Below, piece after piece: positions 23,521 to 33,747 of a DNA stretch of 64,000 nucleotides. The DNA is taken from NCBI GenBank assembly GCA_019009955.1, contig CM032232.1:75122501-75186500 (forward strand), in the 5' to 3' direction. The position numbers were made by a program, and so were the translations under genes. Within the stretch, counting starts at the first letter, position 1; the number at the start of each line of letters is the position of its first letter. The DNA is from Riptortus pedestris (lineage: Eukaryota > Arthropoda > Insecta > Hemiptera > Alydidae). The notes below the pieces were generated by a model. That model saw only the letters and a list, made by a program, of their open reading frames with translations, ran no database searches and was not told where the DNA came from.

Positions 23521-24897
23521 TATAATCTGAGTGGGGGATAAATTACCAAGGAAAGAGAAATTATTTTGTATTGGTCTCAATAAATAAAATTTCTAAGTGG
23601 CAACTCATAGATAAACTTAAAAAAACTTAAAATAATTTAAAATTCATGATCAAAATGATTTTAGTTTTCGAGTTTGTACAATTAAACATAACTTCTAAAA
23701 CCAGTCTTTACAAAATGTAATCGCAATCGTGGTTTTCAGGAAAACACATTTCGACATTAAGCATAATGAAAAGGAAACTTTAAATTTCTTATAAATGATT
23801 AAAATGTAAATTAATAAATTCATTTGCGAAGGAAAAAGAAAACACATCTGTATAAATTCTTTATTAATCATAAAACCTAGAATGCAAATTCTAAGATCTC
23901 ATTTAAATCAGGAAACATTTGTAAGTTTATGAAGAAATTCTGCAACAATTTGCAACCGGAGTTTATATTGACATCTATATGTCAATGAGTTATACCATTA
24001 GTGTGTTATTTTACGTTGTCCTTGTCTTAATTGTCACTAAAATTGTCAAATGATGACTTTCACTGGGGGTACATTGAAGTTGTAGGCTGCATACGTATAC
24101 TGCCTCATTCCTATCATTTATCTTCTACGGAGGAATGACCCTCTAACCATTCTGGAGTTGAGTGAATTGTTATTAACTCTTCTTCCCTTATGCAGAAGCC
24201 AGTGAAAAATCAAAACCGACCATCTTTGTTTCACGTACAGGTTTTGGATTAAAACATAATTTTTTTTTCATGAGAAAATAAGAGCATAACCTGTAGATAC
24301 AAGCATTGGCCACTATTGTAAGAGAAGAAATGTATTTTATTAGCTATAGGCTCATTTAAATGTGGTTCACAGGTAGATAGTTGTTCGTTATCTCACTCAG
24401 GAATATCTGTTCCCCTTTGCTATATTAGGCCAGCAAGCTTTAGAAACTATCTCAATGAATCTAACAGTCGACCCAAATCTGGCACACACTTACGGACGCA
24501 CACTCATATACAAACAACGTAAGCTTGTGCTCTCTCTTTTCATGCATATGTGTTTTAAAAGTAAATTCATTTAATCTGATGTGATTGTAACAATGAATGG
24601 AAATATGGAATGTAACGCAGTGCTATTAATAAATAAACTGAAAAGCTCATGAGTGATAGTACATATAAAAAACAACATAATTAAATGAAATATTAGGAAG
24701 AGTTCTACAATGTTGTTTAGGTTATCAAAGGTCGTGAATTTATTAGATAGAATGACTGTTCCCCTTGTGAATCTTATGGGCGGTATCGTGAGGATTAAAT
24801 GATACAAGATTATATTCTATTCATACACTTTGCCAGAACAATATTGACTGTTCATACTGTACAGTTAAGTACAAAACGAAATTCCATTGCCTTGATA
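23521..24897. other. No gene recognised
   Basis: AT-rich; frames such as 24571-24807 (minus) are hydrophobic but unsupported. Confidence 0.45.
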
Positions 24898-25400
24898 GGT
24901 TCGGGTCTGTCAAAAACTAAGCCCTGTAGCCGTGAAGAGGTGGACAATCGTATTTAACAAATTCAATTCTATAACTATGAAGGGCTTGGAACAGTCACAA
25001 AATCATCGCTTTTGCCATGAAGGGCAATGGTCAGTCACAAAATAATCGATGTAGCCATAGAGGGCATCGGGTCAGTCACAAATCATCGCTCTAGTCATGA
25101 TGGGCTTGGTCAGTCACAAAATCATCACTGTAGCCATGAATGGCTCGGGGCAATCACAAAACCATCGCAGTAGCACTGAAGAATTCGGGCCAGTCACAAA
25201 ATCATCGCTGTAGTCATGAAGGGCTCGGGGCAGTCACAAAATCATCACTGTAGCCATGGATGGCTCGGGTCGGTCAAAAAATCATTGCTTTAGTCATGAA
25301 GGGCTCGGGTCGGTCAAAAAATCATTGCTTTAGTCATGAAGGGCTCGGGTCGGTCAAAAAATCATATCTGTAGCCTTGAAGGACACGGGTCAGTTAGTCA
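24898..25400 (+). repeat. 40-bp minisatellite, about 12 units
   Basis: The unit reads approximately GTAGTCATGAAGGGCTCGGG then TCAGTCACAAAATCATCGCT. Distal units (25200-25360) are the most uniform and exactly 40 bp. The first units are more diverged, with one of irregular length near 24930-24985. This indicates that the array grew or homogenised towards its right side. Confidence 0.9.
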
Positions 25401-25873
25401 TGAATGAATGATATTTATAGCATTGCACGTCAAAGTACACCCGAACTGTTATCAGGCTTTGTATGAACTAGAATGAGACGCTGATCATATTTACATCTTA
25501 ATCTCTCTTCATCCCTTTGTAAGAATCCTCTTTGAGGAACACTTAAACTTTCAAATAGAGCTAACATGTTTATTGATGTATTGGAATGTAGTGTAAATGA
25601 CATGAGTAGGAGAGTGCAGTTATTCGGACTGAGAAAAAAATTCTTTTTGGAATAGTAAGCAGTCTCTGTCGATTTCATGTATACGCAGTCTTCTTCTGTG
25701 TTCTTGTACTTATTAGAAAACGTTTCATAAGATTTAACTTGTTATCTAAGTAATCTCGACAATGATGTTATTAGTAATTTGTACGCAGAAGTAAAGTTAC
25801 CTGTATCAATTAATTATTATGATTTTTAATTTATAACTATAACCTTTAGTAGAAAACCATTGTATCGTATCAT
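25401..25873. other. No gene recognised
   Basis: The frame 25430-25678 (minus) has no recognised family. Confidence 0.4.

Positions 25874-25874
<1 letters not shown>

Positions 25875-25942
<68 letters not shown>
25875..25942. repeat. (CA)n microsatellite
   Basis: About 34 uninterrupted CA units, not placed in an R1 copy. Confidence 0.97.
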
Positions 25943-25949
<7 letters not shown>

Positions 25950-27245
25950 CTTGAACTGTAAATTGTAACCGTTCGATGACCGATTTATAGCCGATTATAA
26001 ACAAAATTAAGCAAGGAGACAAAGTTCGGTCATTCGTTCAGTTTTCTTCGGGTTATTGGAGTTATAACACTAAAAGTTTAAATGATCCTTTATAGCCGAT
26101 TGAATATTGTACTTCGTAGTTTGGTTCTGTTCATAAATTGTTCATGTGAGAGACCCTTGCTTGTTTTCTTCTTGAGTACACTTAAGGGCTAAGAAAAGAT
26201 AAGGGTGAGGGTCATATCGATGGTCATTGGAGGGTTTAATTCTTTCTTTTGCGTAGTTCATGTTTTCTTGCATCCTTTCTATTCTCCACATCGTCTGGGT
26301 AGGTGAATATATTCATTCATGGTGTCTTAAAGACATCCAGTAGGGTGTATCTAATGGCCTGAACAGAAGTGGGGCAGGGAAGGAGCAAAAAGAGAAGAGA
26401 GAGGAGTGGGGAAGGGTAGCAATAAGACAAACAAACCAACATTTGCTGCTGAGGGTGGTTCAGATGTTAGGGGTGGCAGCTAGCCTAACCAGTTCCCAGG
26501 GCCCCGTCACACACGTGGTTCACCAGCGGCAAGTCTTCAATGGGAGACCTGCCCAATGTTATGAATGGGCCCGCTTCTCGGAACCACCAGCTACCCCCCT
26601 CGCCCACGCACCCTAACAAACACCCGAGACCCCCCCCCCTCTCAGCCCGCTTCGTGGCGCTTCACGGATTCCAGAGCAACAGGTTGTTGGGTGTGGGGGG
26701 GGGGGAGCTGTCCCCTGGGAATTCGCAGCCCAGAGTGCCGGAAATCCCTGCTGTCTGGAAGCGTTGGGGTGTCTCGGATGTTTACTTGTCAGACGGGGTC
26801 ATGTGGCTTAGGAGGTCCTTGGGTCTCTTGCTACCGTTATCATGCGTTGATTAGTCGGAGTTGAAAATCAATGGAGCAAATTAAACTAAGGATCAAGTAA
26901 TAAAGGAAATAATTTTGAAATATTTAATTAATTTTTAATGTTGAAGTAATTAAGTCTGTAAAGTAATAAAATCCGTCATGCAAGGGCTCTGCAAAGTATG
27001 CTGATTTTTTACTTCATGTGGCGGCCTGATCCGAAATCTCCCTTTCTACTCTTAATTACCCTTTATAAAACCTAAGTGTAAACAAGAATTGAAGTTAAAG
27101 TTACAAGAAAAGGACTTTTCTATAGGTTGACAAAGTTTAAAATAGATATAAATTTCCTGTTACTTTAATTACAGTAAATATTAGGAAAAATATTTAATTA
27201 ATGATTTCATTAACAAGAGTAATAACAGAAAATTTATGATATATC
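25943..27245. other. GC-rich block at 26340-26870, no gene supported
   Basis: Two overlapping frames (26540-26854 and 26565-26864) run through C- and G-runs and contain no recognisable domain. Long mononucleotide runs (near 26630 and 26695) argue against a conserved protein. The block is clearly more GC-rich than its flanks and could be a promoter-proximal or regulatory segment, but no TATA, initiator or CpG pattern is decisive. Confidence 0.35.
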
Positions 27246-27615
27246 TGGAATATGCTGGATGGTAGAGGAACCAATTGATAAGGATCAATAAAAAGGCCTT
27301 GTCCTCTACTGTTTTTTAATATTATGCAGTGTGCACTTTCAGAGTCAGTGCTCCATCGTCAGTGCCTGCTGACAAACAAAACCCTGAATCAATATAACAA
27401 TCATAGCATGGCCAAAATAAAATAAAAAACAGTCACAAAAATAAAGAGTAAAAACAATAGAAAATTTAATACCAAGTCAACTAATAAAAATTAAAGAAGT
27501 TAACAACGATAAGTGTATGTCAAAAACTTAAAACTATAAATAAAATTAAAAAACTAAAAAACAACACAAATTACAGATAGGAAACACATATCACAGTAGG
27601 TGGGAAACCCTAAAA
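27246..27615 (-). mobile_element. Penelope-like terminal sequence (R3), minus strand
   Basis: On the minus strand it contains TTTGTCAGCAGGCACTGACG, ATGGAGCACTGACTCTGAAA, GTGCACACTG, then GAGGACAAGGCC and GATCCTTATCAATTGGTTCC. The whole segment, including its A-rich upstream part, matches 56095-56485 on the plus strand. The CTGACGA...GAAA order fits the hammerhead-like core known from Penelope-like elements. The stem between the boxes is less perfect here than in the plus-strand copy. The extent of the element beyond 27615 is unknown. Confidence 0.55.
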
Positions 27616-28591
27616 AGCACATCACAGGAACTGTAAAAGACATCTAAAAAATAAAGAAATGAAACACCCCATACTAATAATAGATAGGAGATGTAGGAGG
27701 TACCTGAATAGAAAAATTAAGATTTCAAATAGTAGTCTGTTTTAAATCCGCTCGTTGCACCTGTGTAGGTACTCAATAATCATACTGTGGTCCAGTTATT
27801 TAAGATGTACCATTACGTAAGTGCGCAACAAATCATTAGTTTGGCATTGTTCATGACGTCTCTTGTGGGCTGCTATTTAACGGCTCTACATTATCCTTGG
27901 AACATTCTTCACACATTCCTGGAGGCTTATCCTCCTTGTAATGAATAATGATATTGCTTATCATAAACTAAATATAAAAATGAACTAAACACAATATATA
28001 ATATAAAAAAGAATACAACGTTGAGAAAGCGAGCACCATTTTATAAGAGGAATTGTATAAAACGACAACCTCAATCTGAAAATAATCACGTTTCTTAGGC
28101 AGGTATCTCAAAAATCTGTTACTTGAGAATTTTAATTGAGTTTTATTCATTAACTAATTAAAAGATTAGCTTTACTTTTACTCAAATTCAAAACTTCCTT
28201 GAAATGTCCGCTTATCCTTCTAAGTTGATAACATAAAGAAGGCCTATTCAATTTTTTTATTTGAAAATCAGAATTATATATTATATTTGACAAGGTGAGT
28301 TGACCACTAGGTTGAAGGTTAATGAAACTAATAACTAATAAAACGTTTCTCTTTATAGAAGTTAAAAATGATTGTTACTACTTCTGTTCTGACCTTTCGT
28401 TCCTGGTCTTGCAGCTTCTTCACCTTCGAAAATTACATACTGTTCAAATGTAGCTAAGATGTAATGGTGCAATGAATGCAGATCTCAATCACAGTAGGTA
28501 ATTCTGTTACCGGACTACCAGACAACCTTACTTCCCTGGTAATTTCACTTAAGGAGTTTATTATAGAATAGTTGCGTATAATGCATGTTTA
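27616..28591. other. No gene recognised
   Basis: A-rich sequence that may be further parts of the Penelope-like unit, followed by unidentified DNA. No supported frame. Confidence 0.4.
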
Positions 28592-28874
28592 GCAGATTTC
28601 CCTTAGGGGAAATCAGCTACTGAGATCGTATTCATGACGCGATTTTCAAAAATTTTCTTCAAATGTCCATCGATCCTACCCAGGAGATGACGAAAATGAG
28701 GTCTGTTCAAAATTTTATTGGCAGTAATAATTATATTGGTAGTAATTATATTGGCAATATTATATTGTTCAATATTATATTACTGGGCAGGATAGATAGA
28801 TATTTGAAGAATATTTTCAAAAATCGCGTCATGAGTATGACCTCAATAGCTCATTTCCCTTAAGGGAAATCTGC
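28592..28874. mobile_element. R1 foldback: two left ends head to head
   Basis: About 95 bp of R1 left-end sequence (GCAGATTTCCCTTAGGGG ... ATGACGCGATTTTC ... ATGTCCATCGATCCTACC) is repeated in inverted order at 28780-28874. The spacer is AT-rich and reads TTATTGGCAGTAATAATTAT with variants. Both outer edges are GCAGATTTCCC, flanked by TTA on the left and TAA on the right. It abuts the truncated end of a minus-strand R1 copy. Confidence 0.88.
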
Positions 28875-29298
28875 TAAAAGTTAATGAGAACAATATTGAA
28901 ATATTCAGGCTTATTAATAAAGTGCTTCATTATATCACAGCCTATCGTTAGTATGACCTGAGTAGGAGTGGGGATTTGCTGATCGCCGAAAACTAAAATA
29001 TGGAAATAACTCGGTTGATATTCAATGTAGAGACAAATTGTTCATAACACCATTTATAGATTATTACATTTTCAATAAGATTGACACTATACAATTCTTC
29101 AAACCGACGCACAATAACGAACATATTTCGAATTATCAAAATGGTCTCCCTCTCCCCCAACCCCTCCTTCCCCATATCCGATTTCAGTCGTTAACGAATT
29201 TGAACTTTCCTTTTACATAAAATGCTTATATATCGAGTTTGATAGCGATAAGACAAAAATTGCGACCGCTAGGGCGGTAACAGACAAGTGTGTGTGTG

Positions 29299-30908
29299 TC
29301 TATATATATAAAATTGTAACCTCTGTCTGTACATTGATTTTTTTTCGCGAAATTTCACGATAACTTTTCGTTTCACATGTCATAGACACCATAACTGCAT
29401 TTTGTTTCTTTCGTGTATGTTTGTTTGTTTGTTTGTTACCTTTTCACGCATAAACGGCTGAACCGAATTTTATGAAACTTGGTATGTATATTACTACTAA
29501 CCCAACTTGAACAGGAGTGGGGCTTATAAGGGAAGCCTGAAATTAAAATTTCGTTTCCTATGGGTTTTTCGGCAAATATCAACATAACAAAAGTAGTTTA
29601 TTTTGTTATTTAGAGTAACTTTTGTTATGTACAATTTTTTCGTATACCGAATTATAAACAAGATATACGCTAAAACCTATAGCGGAAGTGAACAATTTTA
29701 TTTGGCACAAAAGACTCAACCGAACTAAATAAAACTCGGAATGTCTATTAACACTAACGTACTCATTATAATAAGCCATACCAACATTTCTAGGAACGGG
29801 CAGGAGTGGGGGTTGTGAGGGAGGCCTGAATTTAAAAATAGCGGTATTTTGTTTTCTAATCGTTTTTCGGCAAATATGCACATAACAAAAGTTGTTTATT
29901 TTGTTATTTAAAGTAACTTTTGTTATATAAACTTTTTTCGTATACCGAATTATAAACGAGATATACGCTAAAACCTATAGCGGAAGTGAACGATTTAATC
30001 TGACACAAAAGACTCAACCAAACTAAATGAAACTCGGTATGTGTATTAACACTAACGCCTTCATTATAACAAGCCATGCCAACATTTCTAGGGACGTGCA
30101 GGAGTGGGGGTTGTAAGGGAGGCCGGAATTTAAAAATAGCGGTATTTCGGTTTCTATTGGTTTTTCTGCAAATATTCACATAACAAAAGTTGTTTATTTG
30201 GTTATTTAGAGTAACTTTTGCATTATAAATTTTGGTCTTATAAATAAGTATAAACGAGATATAGACTAAAACTTTAGCGGGACCAAACAATTTTATAGTT
30301 CACTAACGATTGAACCGAACTTAACAAAACTCGGTATGTCAATTAGCATTAATTCTTCCATGATTATAAGCTATATTAAAATTTTTAGGTTAGAACGGGA
30401 GTGGGGGTTATAAGGGAGGCCTGAAATAAAAATTCTCGATATTTCATTGTCTATTTGTTTTTCGACTAACTTGCACATAGCAAAAGTTGTTTACTTTGTT
30501 ATTTAGAGTAACTTTTATTTTATACATTTTTTCGGGAAAAAATATGAAGCAAGTAATTTGCGTAGAAATATTGATATGCTCAACAATTATTTCTAATATG
30601 GACCTTCAGGTACCTCACCTGGAAAAATTAATTCAAATCTATGTTAATATTTTGTCCTTAATAATTCCAATCTATGCAAAATGCACAGGAGACGGGAAAT
30701 ATGACAATATGGAAGACAGTGAAGTCTTACATAAAAAATTAATTTTATTATTAACAAATGCCACCAACGGGTATTAACCGGTATAAACAACACTGGGACG
30801 GGTAAATGATGATGTCGAAATATTGTGCAAAGTAAAGCCTTGCCAAAAAAATACCATCACCATTCAGCCTAAAATCAATTCCCGGGCGACGCCGGGTATC
30901 TGAGCTAG
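29299..30908 (+). mobile_element. Helitron, non-autonomous
   Basis: The left end TCTATATATATAAAATTGTA and the following CTCTGTCTGTAC fit arthropod Helitron starts. The segment ACGGCTGAACCGAATTTTAT-GAAACTTGG is also typical. The right end has a hairpin (CCCGG/CCGGG, 30881-30896), then TATCTGAG and the terminal CTAG at 30905-30908, with T next to it. The interior holds four tandem units of about 295 bp. No Rep or helicase domain is coded, so it depends on an autonomous partner. A 96-codon frame (30487-30777) near the right end has no recognised domain. The base before the left TC is G rather than the usual A or T. Confidence 0.85.
29450..30540 (+). repeat. Four tandem units of about 295 bp inside the Helitron
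   Basis: Landmarks AGGAGTGGG recur at about 29513, 29802, 30100 and 30397 (spacings 289, 298, 297). Each unit also carries AACTCGGTATGT, AAGGGAGGCC, CATAACAAAAGTTGTTTA and TTATTTAGAGTAACTTTTGT. Only the second and third units are highly similar. Confidence 0.85.
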
Positions 30909-31003
30909 TATATATATATATATTTAAATTTGAACGGAACAAATTTTCAAAATCGCTTCATGAGAACAACCTTAATAGCTGATTTCTCTTAAGGGAAATC
31001 TGC

Positions 31004-31489
31004 AAAATGATTCGGCCTAACCAAGAGGCGGTCACGACAAGACTGACATAATTGAGCCGTACAATACCAATCAGCTGATTACATCGATTCAATTAAAATG
31101 ATGAACAGTTTAAAAACTCGATTACAGGAAAAGTGGTATGCATTAAAAATCGATTTCAGAAGAAGTATAGTCACATATAAATCTAATGGACAAGCTATTT
31201 ATTAATAAAGTTGAAAAACACGTTATATAAATTTCTTATCTCAGTTTTCTTGTTCCCAATATTCTGTTTGTCACCATCATAATGACCACATTAATGTGGA
31301 TATATTCTAAATTATTGACATTTTTACATTGCTATTTTAATCTCTTCCTTAAGGTTTGCGACGATTCTCCGAAATGTTGTCAATGGCAGAACACTGTATT
31401 TTATAAAAAATATATTTGGTATCCTTGTCTTTAGTTTTGTCTTTTATTTTGCTGAAACTTTTTCTGTGGTTCCCCATATAGCCACCGCC
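31004..31489. other. No gene recognised
   Basis: AT-rich spacer. Confidence 0.45.
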
Positions 31490-31590
31490 CTCATATGGCC
31501 CTAGCCAGGGTGAGAACCAGGAACCCATGACTCTAGGTTTCCCAAGTTTATTAAGACCAACGCATTAACCTGAGATCACGGCTAACGTAA
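31490..31590 (-). mobile_element. SINE fragment (tRNA-like head)
   Basis: The minus strand gives TTAATGCGTTGGTCTTAATA, AACTTGGGAAACCTAGAGTC and ATGGGTTCCTGGTTCTCACC, then CCTGGCTAGGG, in the family order. The B-box region is diverged and the 3' tail is missing. Confidence 0.7.
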
Positions 31591-32952
31591 GATCAATTCG
31601 TATTAATATATTCACCGAAAACAGTGTAAAGTTTTATATATTCATAAATGATTTTCTGAGTACCCATCTTCCATAAGTTCAATTAGTAATGTTACTTCCT
31701 GAGACATTTGCGATGAAATCGCCGTGTCTTATAAAAAAACTCTACATATTTCGCGTTTTTTTTTATGGAGACGCCTCATCGGGAGTAAAATCCATTCTTC
31801 TAAAAACGGAGTCAGCTCGTGGCCTATAAAGGCATTCTTCCTCTAGTCGATGCCCCATCGGGTGTACGTACACTCAGCAAGGGGACCTGAACCTCTAGCA
31901 CCACCGCCTAAGTGCAGCCCCTGTAGTTCTCAAGCAGGGTTCATGGCAACCCAGTATCTCCAACTGCTCCTCCAGGTCAACTAGTTTTATATTTATATAT
32001 TTTCAATTTCTTTGGTATGTATGTATATGTTGGTCCATAATCATTAAAATAATTATAATTCATAATCAACGATTTTTGGCTGGGGCCCCTTTCGTCGGTT
32101 GATCTTCTTGCCCATTATGCAGGTTTCATTATGCCCTAACTACCACAAGCTGTATAGCTCACCTGCACACATGAAATAGATCCCATATTAGTTTGTTTCA
32201 ACTGATATGCTCTTCAACAACAGAACTCCTGCAAAAAGTAAACAAAGATGTGTGAGTTTTCGTAAATCAGATCAGTACAACAGTTCTAGATTCTTTGGAA
32301 ACGATGGCTTCGAGGGTGTGTGAGCTTAGAGGCCAAACCGCCAGCGGTAGTTTGGGGGTGACAAAGGCTAGTGTCAACTTGATGGAATATGTTTATTTGG
32401 CTAGAAGCATTAGGAGAAAGTAAAACTACCTAACGGTACGCCCTGACAGACTTGTTTATTTTCCAGTGTTTACCCTGTTCCCGGGAAATATGTGTAAGTT
32501 TTTTGAATGGGGCGTAGGAAAGGTCTTCTTGTTTAGGAATGGGAAGAAAGGTCGCACCAAATTTATGCTGGCCGCCATTGGGACACGATGAAAAACGGGA
32601 CGCCCTGAGTCTAACCAAGACACCACCGGCTTCCTTTGACTTACAAATTAAAATACACCTTGTCTTTGTTTTACGCATTACTTGGTGAGGAAACTTCCTG
32701 TTTTGTTTGCTTGTTGTTTTATTCGTTAAATTCATTCTCAAAAATCATTGTAACAGTGGCCAGCCTCTACCCCAAGATAGATTACTGCATTTAAAATGTT
32801 TTAGAGGCTGCAAATGAAAATACAATATTAGAATATAACTGAAATGATACTCGAAATTAATAATTATTTCGATTATTAGAATGATGCTGATTTGTAATAA
32901 TGAATATGAATAATTACATATGAAGTTACTAAAGTCCACTTTATTCTACAAC
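31591..32952. other. No gene recognised; GC-richer stretch 31760-31985
   Basis: The stretch 31760-31985 is of higher complexity (ATCGGGTGTACGTACACTC contains the palindrome GTGTACGTACAC). The frame 32430-32741 on minus (103 codons) has no recognised domain. Confidence 0.35.
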
Positions 32953-33003
32953 AGCTAATTGAGGTGGCCTACCTACAGATTACCACCCTTTTCTAGCCAC
33001 GGT
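32953..33003 (-). mobile_element. SINE fragment (body only)
   Basis: The plus strand reads AACAGCTAATTGAGGTGGCC, TACCTACAGATTACCACCC and TTTTCTAGCCACGGT, matching the SINE body in reverse orientation. Confidence 0.7.
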
Positions 33004-33694
33004 CTAATTATTTTATAAATAAGTGAGCACTTCCGGAAATGAATTCAAATTTCTATTAGGGGAAAAAGAAAGAAACGGAAAAGAGGTATTGAAAATTAAT
33101 ATTATAGGCGATAGTTAACACTCATAACGAGAAAAAATAGATAATAATAATATAAGGCATATAGACCTAAAAATTATACAATTATACATAAATTTATCCC
33201 ACGTTTCAAATACATTACTTATACGCCTTAATGATGATTTTGAAACATTCTCCGAATGGCACAAAATATATTGAGGGTGGGCTCAACGGAGTACTTAATA
33301 GCTTCATATGTTTCCAAGTTGAACGTTGCACTTTAATCATTACGACAGCTTTTAAAATGCATCGCTGGAGACAAGGGGCCAACGAGCAACTATAAATGTT
33401 GACAAAGAGCGGAAGCTAGAAGTCACGGACTGTTAGAAATATGACTTCAGTTGAGTGGTGCCTTCTGGGAAAGACATGACTGACAGAGGTTCGAAGCTGC
33501 TGTAAATCTTGGCCGGTGCCTTTCATTTATACAGCTCTAAGAGGTAACATCAACTCCCTAAAACCATTTTCGTTTATAGTGCAATGGGAGCAATGCTCTT
33601 GTAGGCAAACATCACAAAAGATGGGCGTGGTGCCCATTAAAGGTGTAGCGAATGGATCATGGAATTGCCGTCATTAGTTAATTTGGAGATACAC

Positions 33695-33697
<3 letters not shown>
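33004..33697. other. No gene recognised
   Basis: No supported feature. Confidence 0.45.

Positions 33698-33743
<46 letters not shown>
33698..33743. repeat. (AT)n microsatellite
   Basis: About 22 units, not within a recognisable R1 copy. Confidence 0.95.

Positions 33744-33747
<4 letters not shown>

Larger units (their letters stand above)
28875..31003 (-). mobile_element. R1 repeat copy split by a Helitron
   Basis: Read on minus from 31003: GCAGATTTCCCTTAAGAG, GGTTGTTCTCATGAAGCG and GTTCCGTTCAAATTTAAA lead to the TATATA tract, where a Helitron (29299-30908) interrupts. The copy resumes at 29298 with a GT/CA tract and GTCTGTTACCGCCCTAGCGG, and the core runs down to TGAATATTTCAATATTGTTC at about 28890. 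The R1 right end is missing and the foldback at 28592-28874 lies at the truncation. The split shows that the Helitron entered the R1 microsatellite. Confidence 0.85.

Noticed and set aside
26540..26864. Two overlapping frames of about 100 codons in a GC-rich block
   Set aside because: They pass through long C and G runs and have no domain or exon signals; GC-rich DNA lacks stop codons by composition.
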